The notes: generated by a model not told the origin, from the letters alone. DNA of 31,790 nt from Bacteroidales bacterium (GCA_004557185.1 SFEP01000024.1:1-31790); one strand, 5' to 3'; numbered from the stretch's first letter, positions 24,092-31,650 are shown. Translations and numbers: made by a program.

Positions 24092-26911
24092 ATGAAACAA
24101 GTCAAGTATCTCATGCTGCTGTTCATGGCTGCCCTGCTCCTGCCCGCCGTGGCTCAGGAGCTGCCGCAGTTGCCCATGGACGCTGCCGTGCGCTACGGTA
24201 AGCTGCCCAACGGCCTTACCTACTATGTGCGCCACAACAAGTTGCCCGAGAACCAGGCCTTCTTCTACATCGCACAGAAGGTGGGCTCGGTGCAGGAGGA
24301 GGAGAACCAGCGCGGTCTGGCCCACTTTCTGGAACACATGTGCTTCAACGGCACAGAGCACTTCCCCGGCAACGGCGTGGTGCAATACTGCGAACGCATC
24401 GGCGTGAAGTTCGGCGCCGACCTGAACGCCTACACCTCGACCGACGAAACGGTCTACAACATCGACAATGTGCCCGTGTCGGAAACGAACATCGACTCGT
24501 GCCTGCTCATTCTGCGCGACTGGAGCGACGGCCTGCTGCTGCTGCCCGAGGAAATTGACAAGGAGCGCGGCGTGATACACGAGGAATGGCGCATGCGCAC
24601 CTCGGCCTCGAGCCGCATGTTCTTCCGCAACCTGCCCGCACTCTACCCCGGCTCGCGCTACGGCGAACGCTACCCCATCGGCCTGATGAGCGTGGTGGAC
24701 AACTTCAAGCCCCAGGAACTGCGCGACTACTACGAAAAGTGGTATCGCCCCGACCTGCAGGGCATCATCGTGGTGGGCGACATCGACGTGGACCAGGTGG
24801 AGAGCAAAATCAAGGCCCTCTTCTCGGCTATCAAGATGCCCGAGAACGCTGCCCCCTACGAATTCTACCCCGTGCCCGACAACGACAAGGCCATCTACCT
24901 CGTTGACAAGGACAAGGAGCAGACAAAAGGCTTGCTGCAGCTCTTCTTCAAAACGGATCCGCTGCCCGCAGAATACCGCAACACGCCCATCATTCTGCAG
25001 ATGAACTACATGAACAGCGTGGTGTGCAGCATGCTCAATTCCCGCATCAACGAACTCGCACAGAAGGCTGACTGCCCCTTCCTGCAGGCTGCAATTTACT
25101 ACGACAACTACATCATGTCGAAAACGAAGGACGCCCTCGGCCTCTACATCCTGCCCAAACCCGGCCAGGACGCTGCCGCCACGCAGGCCGTGATGCAGGA
25201 GGTGCTGCGCGCAGGACGCTTCGGCTTCAACAAGAGCGAACTGATACGTGCCCGCGACGAATACGTCAACTCGTTCGAGAAGATTTACGACAACCGCGAC
25301 AAGCAGAAGTCGCCCTTCTACATAAAACAGTATGTGCGCCACTTCCTGGAAGGCAACGCCATCCCCGACATCGAAACCGAATTCCAGATTGTGAAGATGC
25401 TGGCACAACAGTGCCCCGTAGAGGTGCTCAACCAGTACTTCCAGCAACTCACGGCCTCCACCGACAGCAACTTCGTGGTGCTGGGCATGTATCCTGAAAA
25501 GGACGACGTGAAGGTGCCCACGCCCGACGAACTGCGCGCCGCCGTGGCCGCCGCCGTGGCCGCACCGCTCGAAGCCTACGTGGACAACGTGAAGGACGAG
25601 CCGCTGGTGCCCCAACTGCCGGCCAAGGGCAAAATCGTGAAGGAAACGGCCGCCGACTTCGGCTACACCTGCTGGACACTGAGCAACGGTGCCCGCGTGT
25701 TCTACAAAAAGACTGACCTCAACGACTCAGAGGTGCTCTTCGCAGCACGCTCGATGGGCGGCAAAAGCCTGATGAAGGCCGCCGACTACGTGAACTACAG
25801 CCTCATGCCAGGAGTTATCGGAAACTGCGGATTGGGCAACTTCACAAGCACCGAACTGGAGAAGAAACTGGCCGGCAAAATGGCCTCGTGCTCATTCTCG
25901 CTGACAGAGGAAACGGAATGCCTCGACGGCTCATCAACTCCCAAGGACCTGCGCACGCTCTTCGAACTCATCTACCTGCGCTTCCAAGCTCCTGTGAACG
26001 ACCCCGATGCCTACCAGAACACGATGGCGACGCTGCGCACATCGCTCGAAAACAAGTCGAAAGACCCCATGAGCGCGTTCAGCGACTCCGTCTCCTGCAC
26101 CATCCTTGGCCACAACCCGTTGGCACGCCCCTTGGAGCTGGCCGACCTGGAAAAGGCTGACTACGAAGTGATGAAGCGCCTCTACAGCGAACGCTTTGCC
26201 GCCGGCGGCGACTTTGACTTCTTCTTCACGGGCAACTTCAACCTCGACTCGCTGCGCGCCTTCACCGAGCAGTACATCGCTCCGCTGAAGAGCGTGAAGC
26301 AGCGCGAAAAGTTCATCGACCGCAAAATCAGCTACGTGCACGGTGTGAACAACAACCACTTCTACCGCGCCATGGAAACGCCCCAGGCCGTCATCGTGCA
26401 GCTGTGGAGCGGCGAAACGCCCTACACCATGAAGACCGCAGCCATGGCCAACATCATGGGCCAAATCCTCATGCAGCGCTACACCAAGAGCATCCGTGAG
26501 GAAGCCAGTCTGGCCTACAGCGTGGGTGCTTACGGCTCAGCCGACTACGGCATACGCGACGAGTACTCCCTCGTCATACAGTGCCCCGTGAAGCCTGCCA
26601 AGCTCGACTCTGCCCTGCTGCTCATGGAGCGTGAGTTCAACACCATCGCCCAGAACGGTGTGACGCAGGACGAACTCGAACAGATGCGCAAATACGAACT
26701 CAAGGATTTTGCTGACCAACAAAAGAAGAACGGCTACTGGGCTGGCCTCATCATCAGCAAGGCCGTATGGGGCAAAGACAACTATACGGGCTACGAAGAC
26801 ACGCTCAACGCCCTCAAGCCCGCCGACTTCCAGGCCTTCATGAGAGACGTGGTGGTGAAGCAGCACAACTGCACCACCATCTCGATGCGCCCCGAAGACA
26901 TGACGGAATAA
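24092..26911 (+). CDS. M16-family (insulinase/pitrilysin-like) zinc metallopeptidase
   Basis: This 939-residue exported peptidase has a signal peptide (residues 1-21, ending AVAQ). The inverted zinc motif HFLEH is at His78, Glu81 and His82, and a downstream glutamate near residue 158 (EIDKERGVIHEEW) is the likely third ligand. The layout is the usual two M16 halves. The active half covers about 30-450 and the inactive second half about 525-900. The second half has a degenerate zinc site but keeps SIREEASLAYSVGAYGS, which is typical of M16_C. It would degrade peptides in the periplasm. It is a single-gene unit ended by a GC-rich hairpin. Confidence 0.92.
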   Translation: MKQVKYLMLLFMAALLLPAVAQELPQLPMDAAVRYGKLPNGLTYYVRHNKLPENQAFFYIAQKVGSVQEEENQRGLAHFLEHMCFNGTEHFPGNGVVQYCERIGVKFGADLNAYTSTDETVYNIDNVPVSETNIDSCLLILRDWSDGLLLLPEEIDKERGVIHEEWRMRTSASSRMFFRNLPALYPGSRYGERYPIGLMSVVDNFKPQELRDYYEKWYRPDLQGIIVVGDIDVDQVESKIKALFSAIKMPENAAPYEFYPVPDNDKAIYLVDKDKEQTKGLLQLFFKTDPLPAEYRNTPIILQMNYMNSVVCSMLNSRINELAQKADCPFLQAAIYYDNYIMSKTKDALGLYILPKPGQDAAATQAVMQEVLRAGRFGFNKSELIRARDEYVNSFEKIYDNRDKQKSPFYIKQYVRHFLEGNAIPDIETEFQIVKMLAQQCPVEVLNQYFQQLTASTDSNFVVLGMYPEKDDVKVPTPDELRAAVAAAVAAPLEAYVDNVKDEPLVPQLPAKGKIVKETAADFGYTCWTLSNGARVFYKKTDLNDSEVLFAARSMGGKSLMKAADYVNYSLMPGVIGNCGLGNFTSTELEKKLAGKMASCSFSLTEETECLDGSSTPKDLRTLFELIYLRFQAPVNDPDAYQNTMATLRTSLENKSKDPMSAFSDSVSCTILGHNPLARPLELADLEKADYEVMKRLYSERFAAGGDFDFFFTGNFNLDSLRAFTEQYIAPLKSVKQREKFIDRKISYVHGVNNNHFYRAMETPQAVIVQLWSGETPYTMKTAAMANIMGQILMQRYTKSIREEASLAYSVGAYGSADYGIRDEYSLVIQCPVKPAKLDSALLLMEREFNTIAQNGVTQDELEQMRKYELKDFADQQKKNGYWAGLIISKAVWGKDNYTGYEDTLNALKPADFQAFMRDVVVKQHNCTTISMRPEDMTE

Positions 26912-26962
26912 GCATCGCACCACCGCAGTCCGCGGCCCATCAAGCCGCAATCCCACACCCCA

Positions 26963-27003
26963 CAGCAGGGGGACGCAGCCCGCAAAGCCGCGTCCCCCTG
27001 CTG
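26963..27003 (+). terminator. GC-rich hairpin after the M16 peptidase gene
   Basis: CAGCAGGGGGACGC (26963-26976) pairs perfectly with GCGTCCCCCTGCTG (26990-27003). Only a short T run follows a few bases later. Confidence 0.7.
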
Positions 27004-27040
27004 GCCGTTTGGCCCTTCCCCACGCAAAGAGCCCAGAGGC

Positions 27041-27160
27041 TTGCTGTATGTTCTTTACGGTATGCCGCCTTGGGCCATCTTATGCGCGTCGGGGCCAGCG
27101 TTTGCGTTCTTTTTTTACAGTATGCTACTCCGTTTTACGCTTTGCAGCCTCCATTTTAAG
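27041..27160. repeat. Degenerate tandem array with exact 20-bp phasing
   Basis: The pentamer TATGC or TTTGC starts at 27061, 27081, 27101, 27121 and 27141, exactly 20 bp apart. Half the units also share TTTACRG or TTTTACG before it. The rest of each unit is poorly conserved. It lies just upstream of the promoter of the E2-like gene. Confidence 0.6.
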
Positions 27161-27191
27161 GCTTTCGAAAAGGAATTTGAAAAATAATGTC

Positions 27192-27199
27192 TACATTTG
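27192..27199 (+). promoter_or_regulatory. Probable -7 promoter element of the ubiquitin-like locus
   Basis: TACATTTG fits TAnnTTTG exactly, 69 bp upstream of the E2-like start. A well-spaced TTTG -33 box is not evident. A TTTG at 27176-27179 is too close. Confidence 0.65.
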
Positions 27200-27268
27200 C
27201 CACATCTATTTTTCAATTCACAGCCACCGCCGCGCGGTGCTTCTCTATTCACCAAACACCTTATTTCT

Positions 27269-28078
27269 ATGAACACCGACATCCTTCGTGTGCCAGCCGG
27301 CCGCCTCGCTCTTGACCCCGCCAAACTGAAACGTAAAAAGATAGCCGACGACTTGAAGAACGGCAACCCCCTGCACATCGGTGCCAGCGGCGACGTAACG
27401 GGCAAAGAGCAGGCCAACCTCGTAACACAGAAAGGCAAACTCGCACTCGACCCCGCCAAGTTGAAACGTAAGAAGATAGCCGACGACCTGAAGAACGGCA
27501 ACCCCCTGCACATCGGTGCCAGCGGCGACGTAACAGGTAAAGAGCAGGCCAACCTCGTGACACAGAAAGGCAAACTCGCCGCACAGTGGTTTGAAAACGA
27601 CCCCGAGCTCTACGCCGACGAAGTGGAGGGCATGAAGCGCTTCTTCCCCCAGTTTGAGCAGGAAATCGTGGACGACCCCTCTTCTCGCTGGCACGGCTGC
27701 CTCTGCTGGACGGGCGAACTCACTCCGGGCATTCTCGACGGCGTATCGTGGCAAGTGATGGCCGTTTACCAGCCCAACCATCCCACGCCCTGCATGGGCG
27801 GCTCGGTATGCGTTTACCTGATTGACCCCAGCATGGAGGACGTGGACGAAGCACTGGGCTTCCCGCCCCACCACGCCATCAACGACGGCGAAGGCGGACG
27901 CTACCTCTGCACCACCCGTGCTGAAGACATGAGCGACGGCCGTGTAGAAAACGGACAGTGCTACACCACCACCGCCGTGCAAACCCTCACTTGGGCCATC
28001 AAGTGGCTCACGGCGCTCGAACTCGTCATGACGGGCGATATGGACGCCAACCTCTTCAACTCACCTAACGGCATCTGA
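27269..28078 (+). CDS. Predicted prokaryotic E2-like (ubiquitin-conjugating-like) protein with duplicated N-terminal repeats
   Basis: This is a 269-residue cytoplasmic protein with no signal peptide. Residues 13-57 and 58-102 are identical 45-residue repeats, basic and probably helical, of unknown function. Residues about 103-269 resemble an E2 fold: a strand with WQVMAVYQPNHP, then GGSVCVYLIDP, then HHAINDGEGGRYLC, which recalls the E2 active-site signature HPN...G.ICL and nominates Cys214 as the thioester cysteine. A final helix, AVQTLTWAIKWLTALELV, sits where E2s have their closing helix. The strongest support is context: a JAMM peptidase gene starts 2 bp after its stop and an E1-like gene follows. 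I infer an E2-like role. It could instead be a non-catalytic partner, since other cysteines (144, 146, 175, 181, 231) are present. Base use matches its neighbours. Confidence 0.6.
   Translation: MNTDILRVPAGRLALDPAKLKRKKIADDLKNGNPLHIGASGDVTGKEQANLVTQKGKLALDPAKLKRKKIADDLKNGNPLHIGASGDVTGKEQANLVTQKGKLAAQWFENDPELYADEVEGMKRFFPQFEQEIVDDPSSRWHGCLCWTGELTPGILDGVSWQVMAVYQPNHPTPCMGGSVCVYLIDPSMEDVDEALGFPPHHAINDGEGGRYLCTTRAEDMSDGRVENGQCYTTTAVQTLTWAIKWLTALELVMTGDMDANLFNSPNGI
27305..27574 (+). repeat. Two tandem 135-bp repeats inside the E2-like gene
   Basis: Copy 1 is 27305-27439 and copy 2 is 27440-27574. They differ at nine nucleotide positions, all synonymous, so the two 45-residue translations are identical. 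Confidence 0.97.
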
Positions 28079-28080
28079 TT

Positions 28081-29064
28081 ATGGAAAACCAGCCTTACGT
28101 GGTTTTCACTCAACGCGCCTTCAACTCCATACTGACCGAGACCATACACAAGCATCCCGTCGAAACGGGCGGTATTCTCATTGGTTATGTGCTTGACAGC
28201 GGAGCGCGCATTGTGGTAGAAAACATACCACCAGGGCCGCAAAGCACACATCAGTGGGGCTACTTTGAGTACGACGTGGACTTCGTGAACTACCTGAGCA
28301 ACGTAGTGGCGCGTCAGTACGTGGGCAACCTGCAAGTGCTGGGCCTTTGGCATCGTCATCCGGGTTCGATGGACACCTTCTCCTCCACCGACGACGGCAC
28401 CAACCGCATGTTTGCCTCGGAGCACCCGCTCGGCGCTATCTCGGCGCTCGTCAACTGCGACCCCCGAGCACGCATCACCATGTACCACGTAGCCCCCAAC
28501 GGTGCCTACACGCCCATTGAGTGGTTTGTGGACGACGGCGACCTCATTCCCGAAAACTACCTCAAACTCTGGTACTCTTCTGAGGAACAGATGCCCATGC
28601 TCACCCAGCGCGGCACTTGGCATGTAGACGAGGGACCCGGCGAATTTGTCGACGAAGCACCGCAGCAGCCTGCTCAGGGCTACCCGCAGCAGCAAGCACA
28701 GGGCTATCCGCAGCAGCAAGCTCAGGGCTACCCGCAGCAGCCTGCTCAAGGCTACCCGCAGCAGCAAGCACAGGGCTACCCGCAGCAGCAAGCTCAGGGC
28801 TACCCGCAGCAGCAAGCACAAGGCTACCCGCAGCAGCCTGCTCAGGGCTACCCGCAGCAGCCCGGGCGCACTACGCCGCCACCGTCCCACGTTGCCCCGG
28901 CACAACCCGCACGCCCTGTAGGAGGAGGCACGCCGCCCCCGCCGCCACAAGGGCCACAGCGCCCCGTACGCATTGAGCAGGGCGAGGTGGAAAACGCTGA
29001 GAAATACACCATAAGCCAGGCTTGCGACGACATCTGCACCGCCATCAAGAGGCTCTTCAAATAA
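28081..29064 (+). CDS. JAB/JAMM (Mov34/MPN/PAD-1) metallopeptidase with a PQQ-AQGY repeat tail
   Basis: This is a 327-residue protein. Residues 1-165 are a JAMM domain with all the zinc-site residues: Glu28 in VETGGILIG, then His91, His93, Ser101 and Asp104 in HRHPGS...SSTD, matching the spacing of Rpn11-type enzymes. Such enzymes cleave isopeptide or peptide bonds next to ubiquitin-like proteins. Residues 194-257 are eight copies of the octapeptide PQQ(P/Q)AQGY, followed by a Pro-rich stretch. The last 30 residues (EKYTISQACDDICTAIKRLFK) look like a separate conserved helix. Its start codon lies 2 bp after the E2-like stop, so the two are translationally coupled. It is predicted to deconjugate or mature the modifier of this locus. 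Confidence 0.9.
   Translation: MENQPYVVFTQRAFNSILTETIHKHPVETGGILIGYVLDSGARIVVENIPPGPQSTHQWGYFEYDVDFVNYLSNVVARQYVGNLQVLGLWHRHPGSMDTFSSTDDGTNRMFASEHPLGAISALVNCDPRARITMYHVAPNGAYTPIEWFVDDGDLIPENYLKLWYSSEEQMPMLTQRGTWHVDEGPGEFVDEAPQQPAQGYPQQQAQGYPQQQAQGYPQQPAQGYPQQQAQGYPQQQAQGYPQQQAQGYPQQPAQGYPQQPGRTTPPPSHVAPAQPARPVGGGTPPPPPQGPQRPVRIEQGEVENAEKYTISQACDDICTAIKRLFK
28660..28851 (+). repeat. Eight tandem 24-bp repeats coding PQQ(P/Q)AQGY
   Basis: Eight in-frame 24-bp units encode an octapeptide in which only the fourth residue varies, Pro or Gln, in the order P Q Q P Q Q Q P. A truncated ninth unit, PQQPG, follows. Near-identical DNA suggests the copy number may change by slippage. Confidence 0.95.
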
Positions 29065-29326
29065 CGCCAAGTCCGCCTGCCGCACCAAGCGTGGCAGGCG
29101 GACGCGTAACAAGGCTTCACGGCCTGCGCCACCTCGTCTGCCGCCCTTGCCCATCCCCGCCTTTTTCCCCCGCTCCACTCCTTCATTATAAAAGTGCTGC
29201 GGCTCCATAGCGGCGCCTATATATAATATGGAGTAAATCTTGCTCTCAGGCCCCTTGCCTTCTGCCTACACACCAGGGGCGCCCCGCCCCATCAGCATCA
29301 CCCCCACCCCTAACCTCCCCCCTACC
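29065..29326. other. Intergenic gap between the JAMM and E1-like genes
   Basis: This stretch has the hairpin 29071-29103, then an AT-rich patch with TATATATAATATGG (near 29219-29232) that could hold a promoter. No TAnnTTTG match was found in it. Confidence 0.5.
29071..29103 (+). terminator. Hairpin between the JAMM and E1-like genes
   Basis: GTCCGCCTGCC (29071-29081) pairs perfectly with GGCAGGCGGAC (29093-29103). No T run follows, so it may act as a partial terminator or a processing/stability barrier between the two halves of the locus. Confidence 0.6.
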
Positions 29327-30631
29327 ATGCCCTACACGCTGAGCACCAAACGTGAGGCACGCATCATGCTGCCCACTTCCATAGCCAACGCCCACAACGA
29401 CACCCGCTACAGCGGCCTGCTTTGCGGTTACTATGTGGCTAACACCAACTACTACAACATTCCGCCCGCCGACGCACACCTCAACGCATCCCGTCTGCGT
29501 CCAGTGGGCGTTGTCAGCGCCCAGCCCTTCGCCGAGGCCGTGCCCGCCGCCATGCACCGCGCGCTCAACCTGGCCAAAGCCGAAATCGACACCTCGCTGA
29601 CGCCCGAGGAGCGCATCCGCCAGCGCAAAGCCCACCGCGCCACCCCCGAGGAGCAGGCCGAAGCCCGCCAGCACCTCTTCAACCTGCTTCGCGAGGCCGA
29701 CCCCGCAGGCGCCATCTGCCACGACGCAGTGCCCGCCCTTCTCGGCTTTTGGGACGGCGACACGCTGCGCCTCTTCCAAATCGACTCGCTCAGAGAAGTC
29801 ATCATCGAGAAGTTTGCCCTTGAGATGGACGTCTTCTCGCGCAACGTGGGCATTCTCGAAAACGCCGTGATGATGAAGAAGGGCGCCCTCTTCATTGGCT
29901 GCGGTTCCGTGGGCAGCCTCGTGGCCGTCGAACTGGCCAAGGCCGGCGTAGGCCGCTTCATGCTCGTGGACAACGACATCTTCGGCTACCACAACATCTG
30001 CCGCCACCAGTGCGGCGTGTACGACGTGGGCCGCTACAAGACCGACGCCCTCGAAGAGCGCATCCTGCAAATCAACCCCTACGCCGAAGTACGCAAGTTC
30101 AACTGCATGATACAGGAGGTTGACCGCGGCGAAATCTTCAGTTTCTGCAACCCCGACACCATCGTGGTGGGCGGCGCCGACAACCGCGAGGGCGACCTCT
30201 ACGCCTGCGACTTTGCCCTTGAAATCGGCATGCCCTTCATCAGCATAGGCTGCTGGGAGCGCGCCTTTGCTGGCGAAGTGTTCTACTGCCTGCCGCAGGG
30301 CCACGTCACCTACAAGGGCTTCCTCGACGCTGTGGGCTACGAGTCGGGGCGCGTCACGCAGAACCGCCGCTTCTACACCACCGAGGAAGACCTCGCCAAG
30401 GTAAGCTTCGAGCCCGGCATCTCGGCCGACATCAACTTTGTCACCATCGTGGCGGTGAAGATGATACTCGACCTCCTCAACCGCGACACGCCGGGCTACG
30501 TGCAGCGCCTCCTGCCCTCGCTCACGCAGTACACACTCATCTGCAACACCAACAACCCCGAAGTGGGCGGCGAGCAGGCCGAAATCTTCAGTTACCCCCT
30601 GCAGGTAACCACCAGCATCTACATCGACTAA
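29327..30631 (+). CDS. E1/ThiF-family ubiquitin-activating-like adenylyltransferase
   Basis: This is a 434-residue protein. The start at 29327 (MPYTLSTKRE) is preferred over a TTG at 29240, which would add a Pro-rich leader. Residues 1-185 form an N-terminal domain of unrecognised fold. The adenylation domain (about 186-400) has the nucleotide loop GCGSVGS (191-197), VDND (Asp215, Asp217), NICRH with Arg226, GRYK with Lys238 and GGADN with Asp285. These are all the canonical E1/ThiF ATP and magnesium positions. Cys309 (GCWERA) and Cys321 (FYCLP) are candidates for a thioester cysteine. It would activate the C-terminus of a ubiquitin-like protein for transfer to the E2-like partner. No ThiS/MoaD-like gene is adjacent, which argues against a sulfur-transfer role. 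Confidence 0.88.
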   Translation: MPYTLSTKREARIMLPTSIANAHNDTRYSGLLCGYYVANTNYYNIPPADAHLNASRLRPVGVVSAQPFAEAVPAAMHRALNLAKAEIDTSLTPEERIRQRKAHRATPEEQAEARQHLFNLLREADPAGAICHDAVPALLGFWDGDTLRLFQIDSLREVIIEKFALEMDVFSRNVGILENAVMMKKGALFIGCGSVGSLVAVELAKAGVGRFMLVDNDIFGYHNICRHQCGVYDVGRYKTDALEERILQINPYAEVRKFNCMIQEVDRGEIFSFCNPDTIVVGGADNREGDLYACDFALEIGMPFISIGCWERAFAGEVFYCLPQGHVTYKGFLDAVGYESGRVTQNRRFYTTEEDLAKVSFEPGISADINFVTIVAVKMILDLLNRDTPGYVQRLLPSLTQYTLICNTNNPEVGGEQAEIFSYPLQVTTSIYID

Positions 30632-30667
30632 CCCACCGATATCCATTAAGTTAACCACATTACAAAC

Positions 30668-30702
30668 GCCTGGCACGCCCCGCAGCAAGGGCGGTGCCAG
30701 GC
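30668..30702 (+). terminator. Hairpin between the E1-like and SH3 genes
   Basis: GCCTGGCAC (30668-30676) pairs with GTGCCAGGC (30694-30702), with further GC pairs inside. It lacks a T run and lies only 29 bp before the next start codon, so it may be an attenuator or a partial terminator. Confidence 0.6.
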
Positions 30703-30730
30703 TTACCTACTGAAATTACCCCAACATCAC

Positions 30731-31510
30731 ATGGCAACTTTCGACCAATTTGGCCGCCGCATCACCTCCGTGCGAGGCAGTCTGCCTCACCATCGTTCCA
30801 ACTTCGACCAATTCGGCCGCCGCGTCACCTCAGCCAGCGCTTCGGCACTGCGCAACAGCAGCCACAGCCAAGCCACCACAAGCAGTACACGCTCCAACGC
30901 CAACTGGTGGCAGCGGCTCAACTACCGCGTACAGGATTTCGGCGACTGGTACGACGATCACTATGGCACGTGGGCAGAGTGGCTTCTCTACGGCGCGCTC
31001 ATCCTGGGCTTGATCGGCCTCATCATCGCCGTGATAGCCACCTTCATTACGCAAGGCATTCTGGAGGGCATCTTTGCCGGCGTGATAGCCCTCATCAGCG
31101 GCGTGATAGGCTACTTCATCGTCTTTATTCTCTACTTCCTGCTGAGCATCGTGCTTTATGCCATCCGCTTCGTCTTCCTCAACATCTACACCCTGCTCAT
31201 CACCCTCGCCGTGGGCGGTTATCTCCTGTTCGGCCCGAGCCTCTCGAACCTGTGGAGCGGCAGCAGCGACAGCGAGCCCACCGCGGTGGAGGTGGCTGCC
31301 CCGCAGCAAGCCTACTGCACGGCACGCAAGGGTCTGAACGTGCGTCAGAAGCCCAGCAAAAAAGGACGTGTGATAGGCAAACTCTACTATGGGCAGAAGG
31401 TAAACATCTACGGCACCGAAGACGGATTTACCGAGATAGAATACAACGGCGTACGTGCTTACGCCAGCAGCCGCTACATCAAGCCCATCACTCCCGACGG
31501 CGCGCAGTAA
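30731..31510 (+). CDS. Multi-span membrane protein with C-terminal bacterial SH3 domain and FDQFGRR repeats
   Basis: This is a 259-residue protein. The N-terminal soluble tail carries two copies of FDQFGRR(I/V)TS (residues 4-13 and 25-34), encoded by DNA matching at 28 of 30 positions. After a Ser/Thr/Asn-rich linker come three or four hydrophobic helices (about 84-175). The C-terminus (about 195-255) is an SH3_3-type domain: KGLNVRQKPSKKGRVIGKLYYGQKV, then GFTEIEYNGVRAYASSRYIKPI. Such SH3b domains often bind peptides or cell wall. No signal peptide precedes the first helix. It follows the E1-like gene by 99 bp on the same strand and is probably part of the locus, perhaps as its membrane anchor, but that link is inferred only from position. 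Confidence 0.75.
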   Translation: MATFDQFGRRITSVRGSLPHHRSNFDQFGRRVTSASASALRNSSHSQATTSSTRSNANWWQRLNYRVQDFGDWYDDHYGTWAEWLLYGALILGLIGLIIAVIATFITQGILEGIFAGVIALISGVIGYFIVFILYFLLSIVLYAIRFVFLNIYTLLITLAVGGYLLFGPSLSNLWSGSSDSEPTAVEVAAPQQAYCTARKGLNVRQKPSKKGRVIGKLYYGQKVNIYGTEDGFTEIEYNGVRAYASSRYIKPITPDGAQ

Positions 31511-31533
31511 CGCCACGCCCTCACCACAGCCTG

Positions 31534-31574
31534 CAAGGGGCTGCGCCACCACCACGGTCGGGCGCAGCCCCTTG
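31534..31574 (+). terminator. GC-rich hairpin closing the ubiquitin-like locus
   Basis: CAAGGGGCTGCGCC (31534-31547) pairs perfectly with GGCGCAGCCCCTTG (31561-31574). There is no long T run after it. Confidence 0.65.
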
Positions 31575-31650
31575 TGCTGTAGGTAGGCCCCAGCCCGTTT
31601 CCTCGCTCCCACATCCGTACTATAGACTCAATCGGTGTCGGTCAAAACGG

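Larger units (their letters stand above)
26912..27268. other. Intergenic region before the ubiquitin-like locus
   Basis: This gap of 357 bp has no supported gene. It holds the M16 hairpin, a 20-bp-period array (27041-27160), and the promoter of the E2-like gene. A short frame across it (27009-27272) has no homology signal and overlaps the array. Confidence 0.65.

Noticed and set aside
27009..27272. Small gene upstream of the E2-like gene
   Set aside because: The frame covers the M16 hairpin's downstream flank, the 20-bp array and the promoter, and has no recognisable protein features.
27305..27574. The 45-residue repeats as embedded ubiquitin-like domains (poly-Ubl)
   Set aside because: They are shorter than a beta-grasp domain (about 70-80 residues), look helical and basic, and have no di-glycine end. 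They remain unexplained rather than assigned as modifiers.
29327..30631. E1-like gene as a plain thiamin or molybdopterin biosynthesis gene (thiF/moeB)
   Set aside because: No ThiS/MoaD-type carrier or other pathway gene is adjacent, the protein has a large N-terminal extension, and a JAMM peptidase and E2-like gene precede it.
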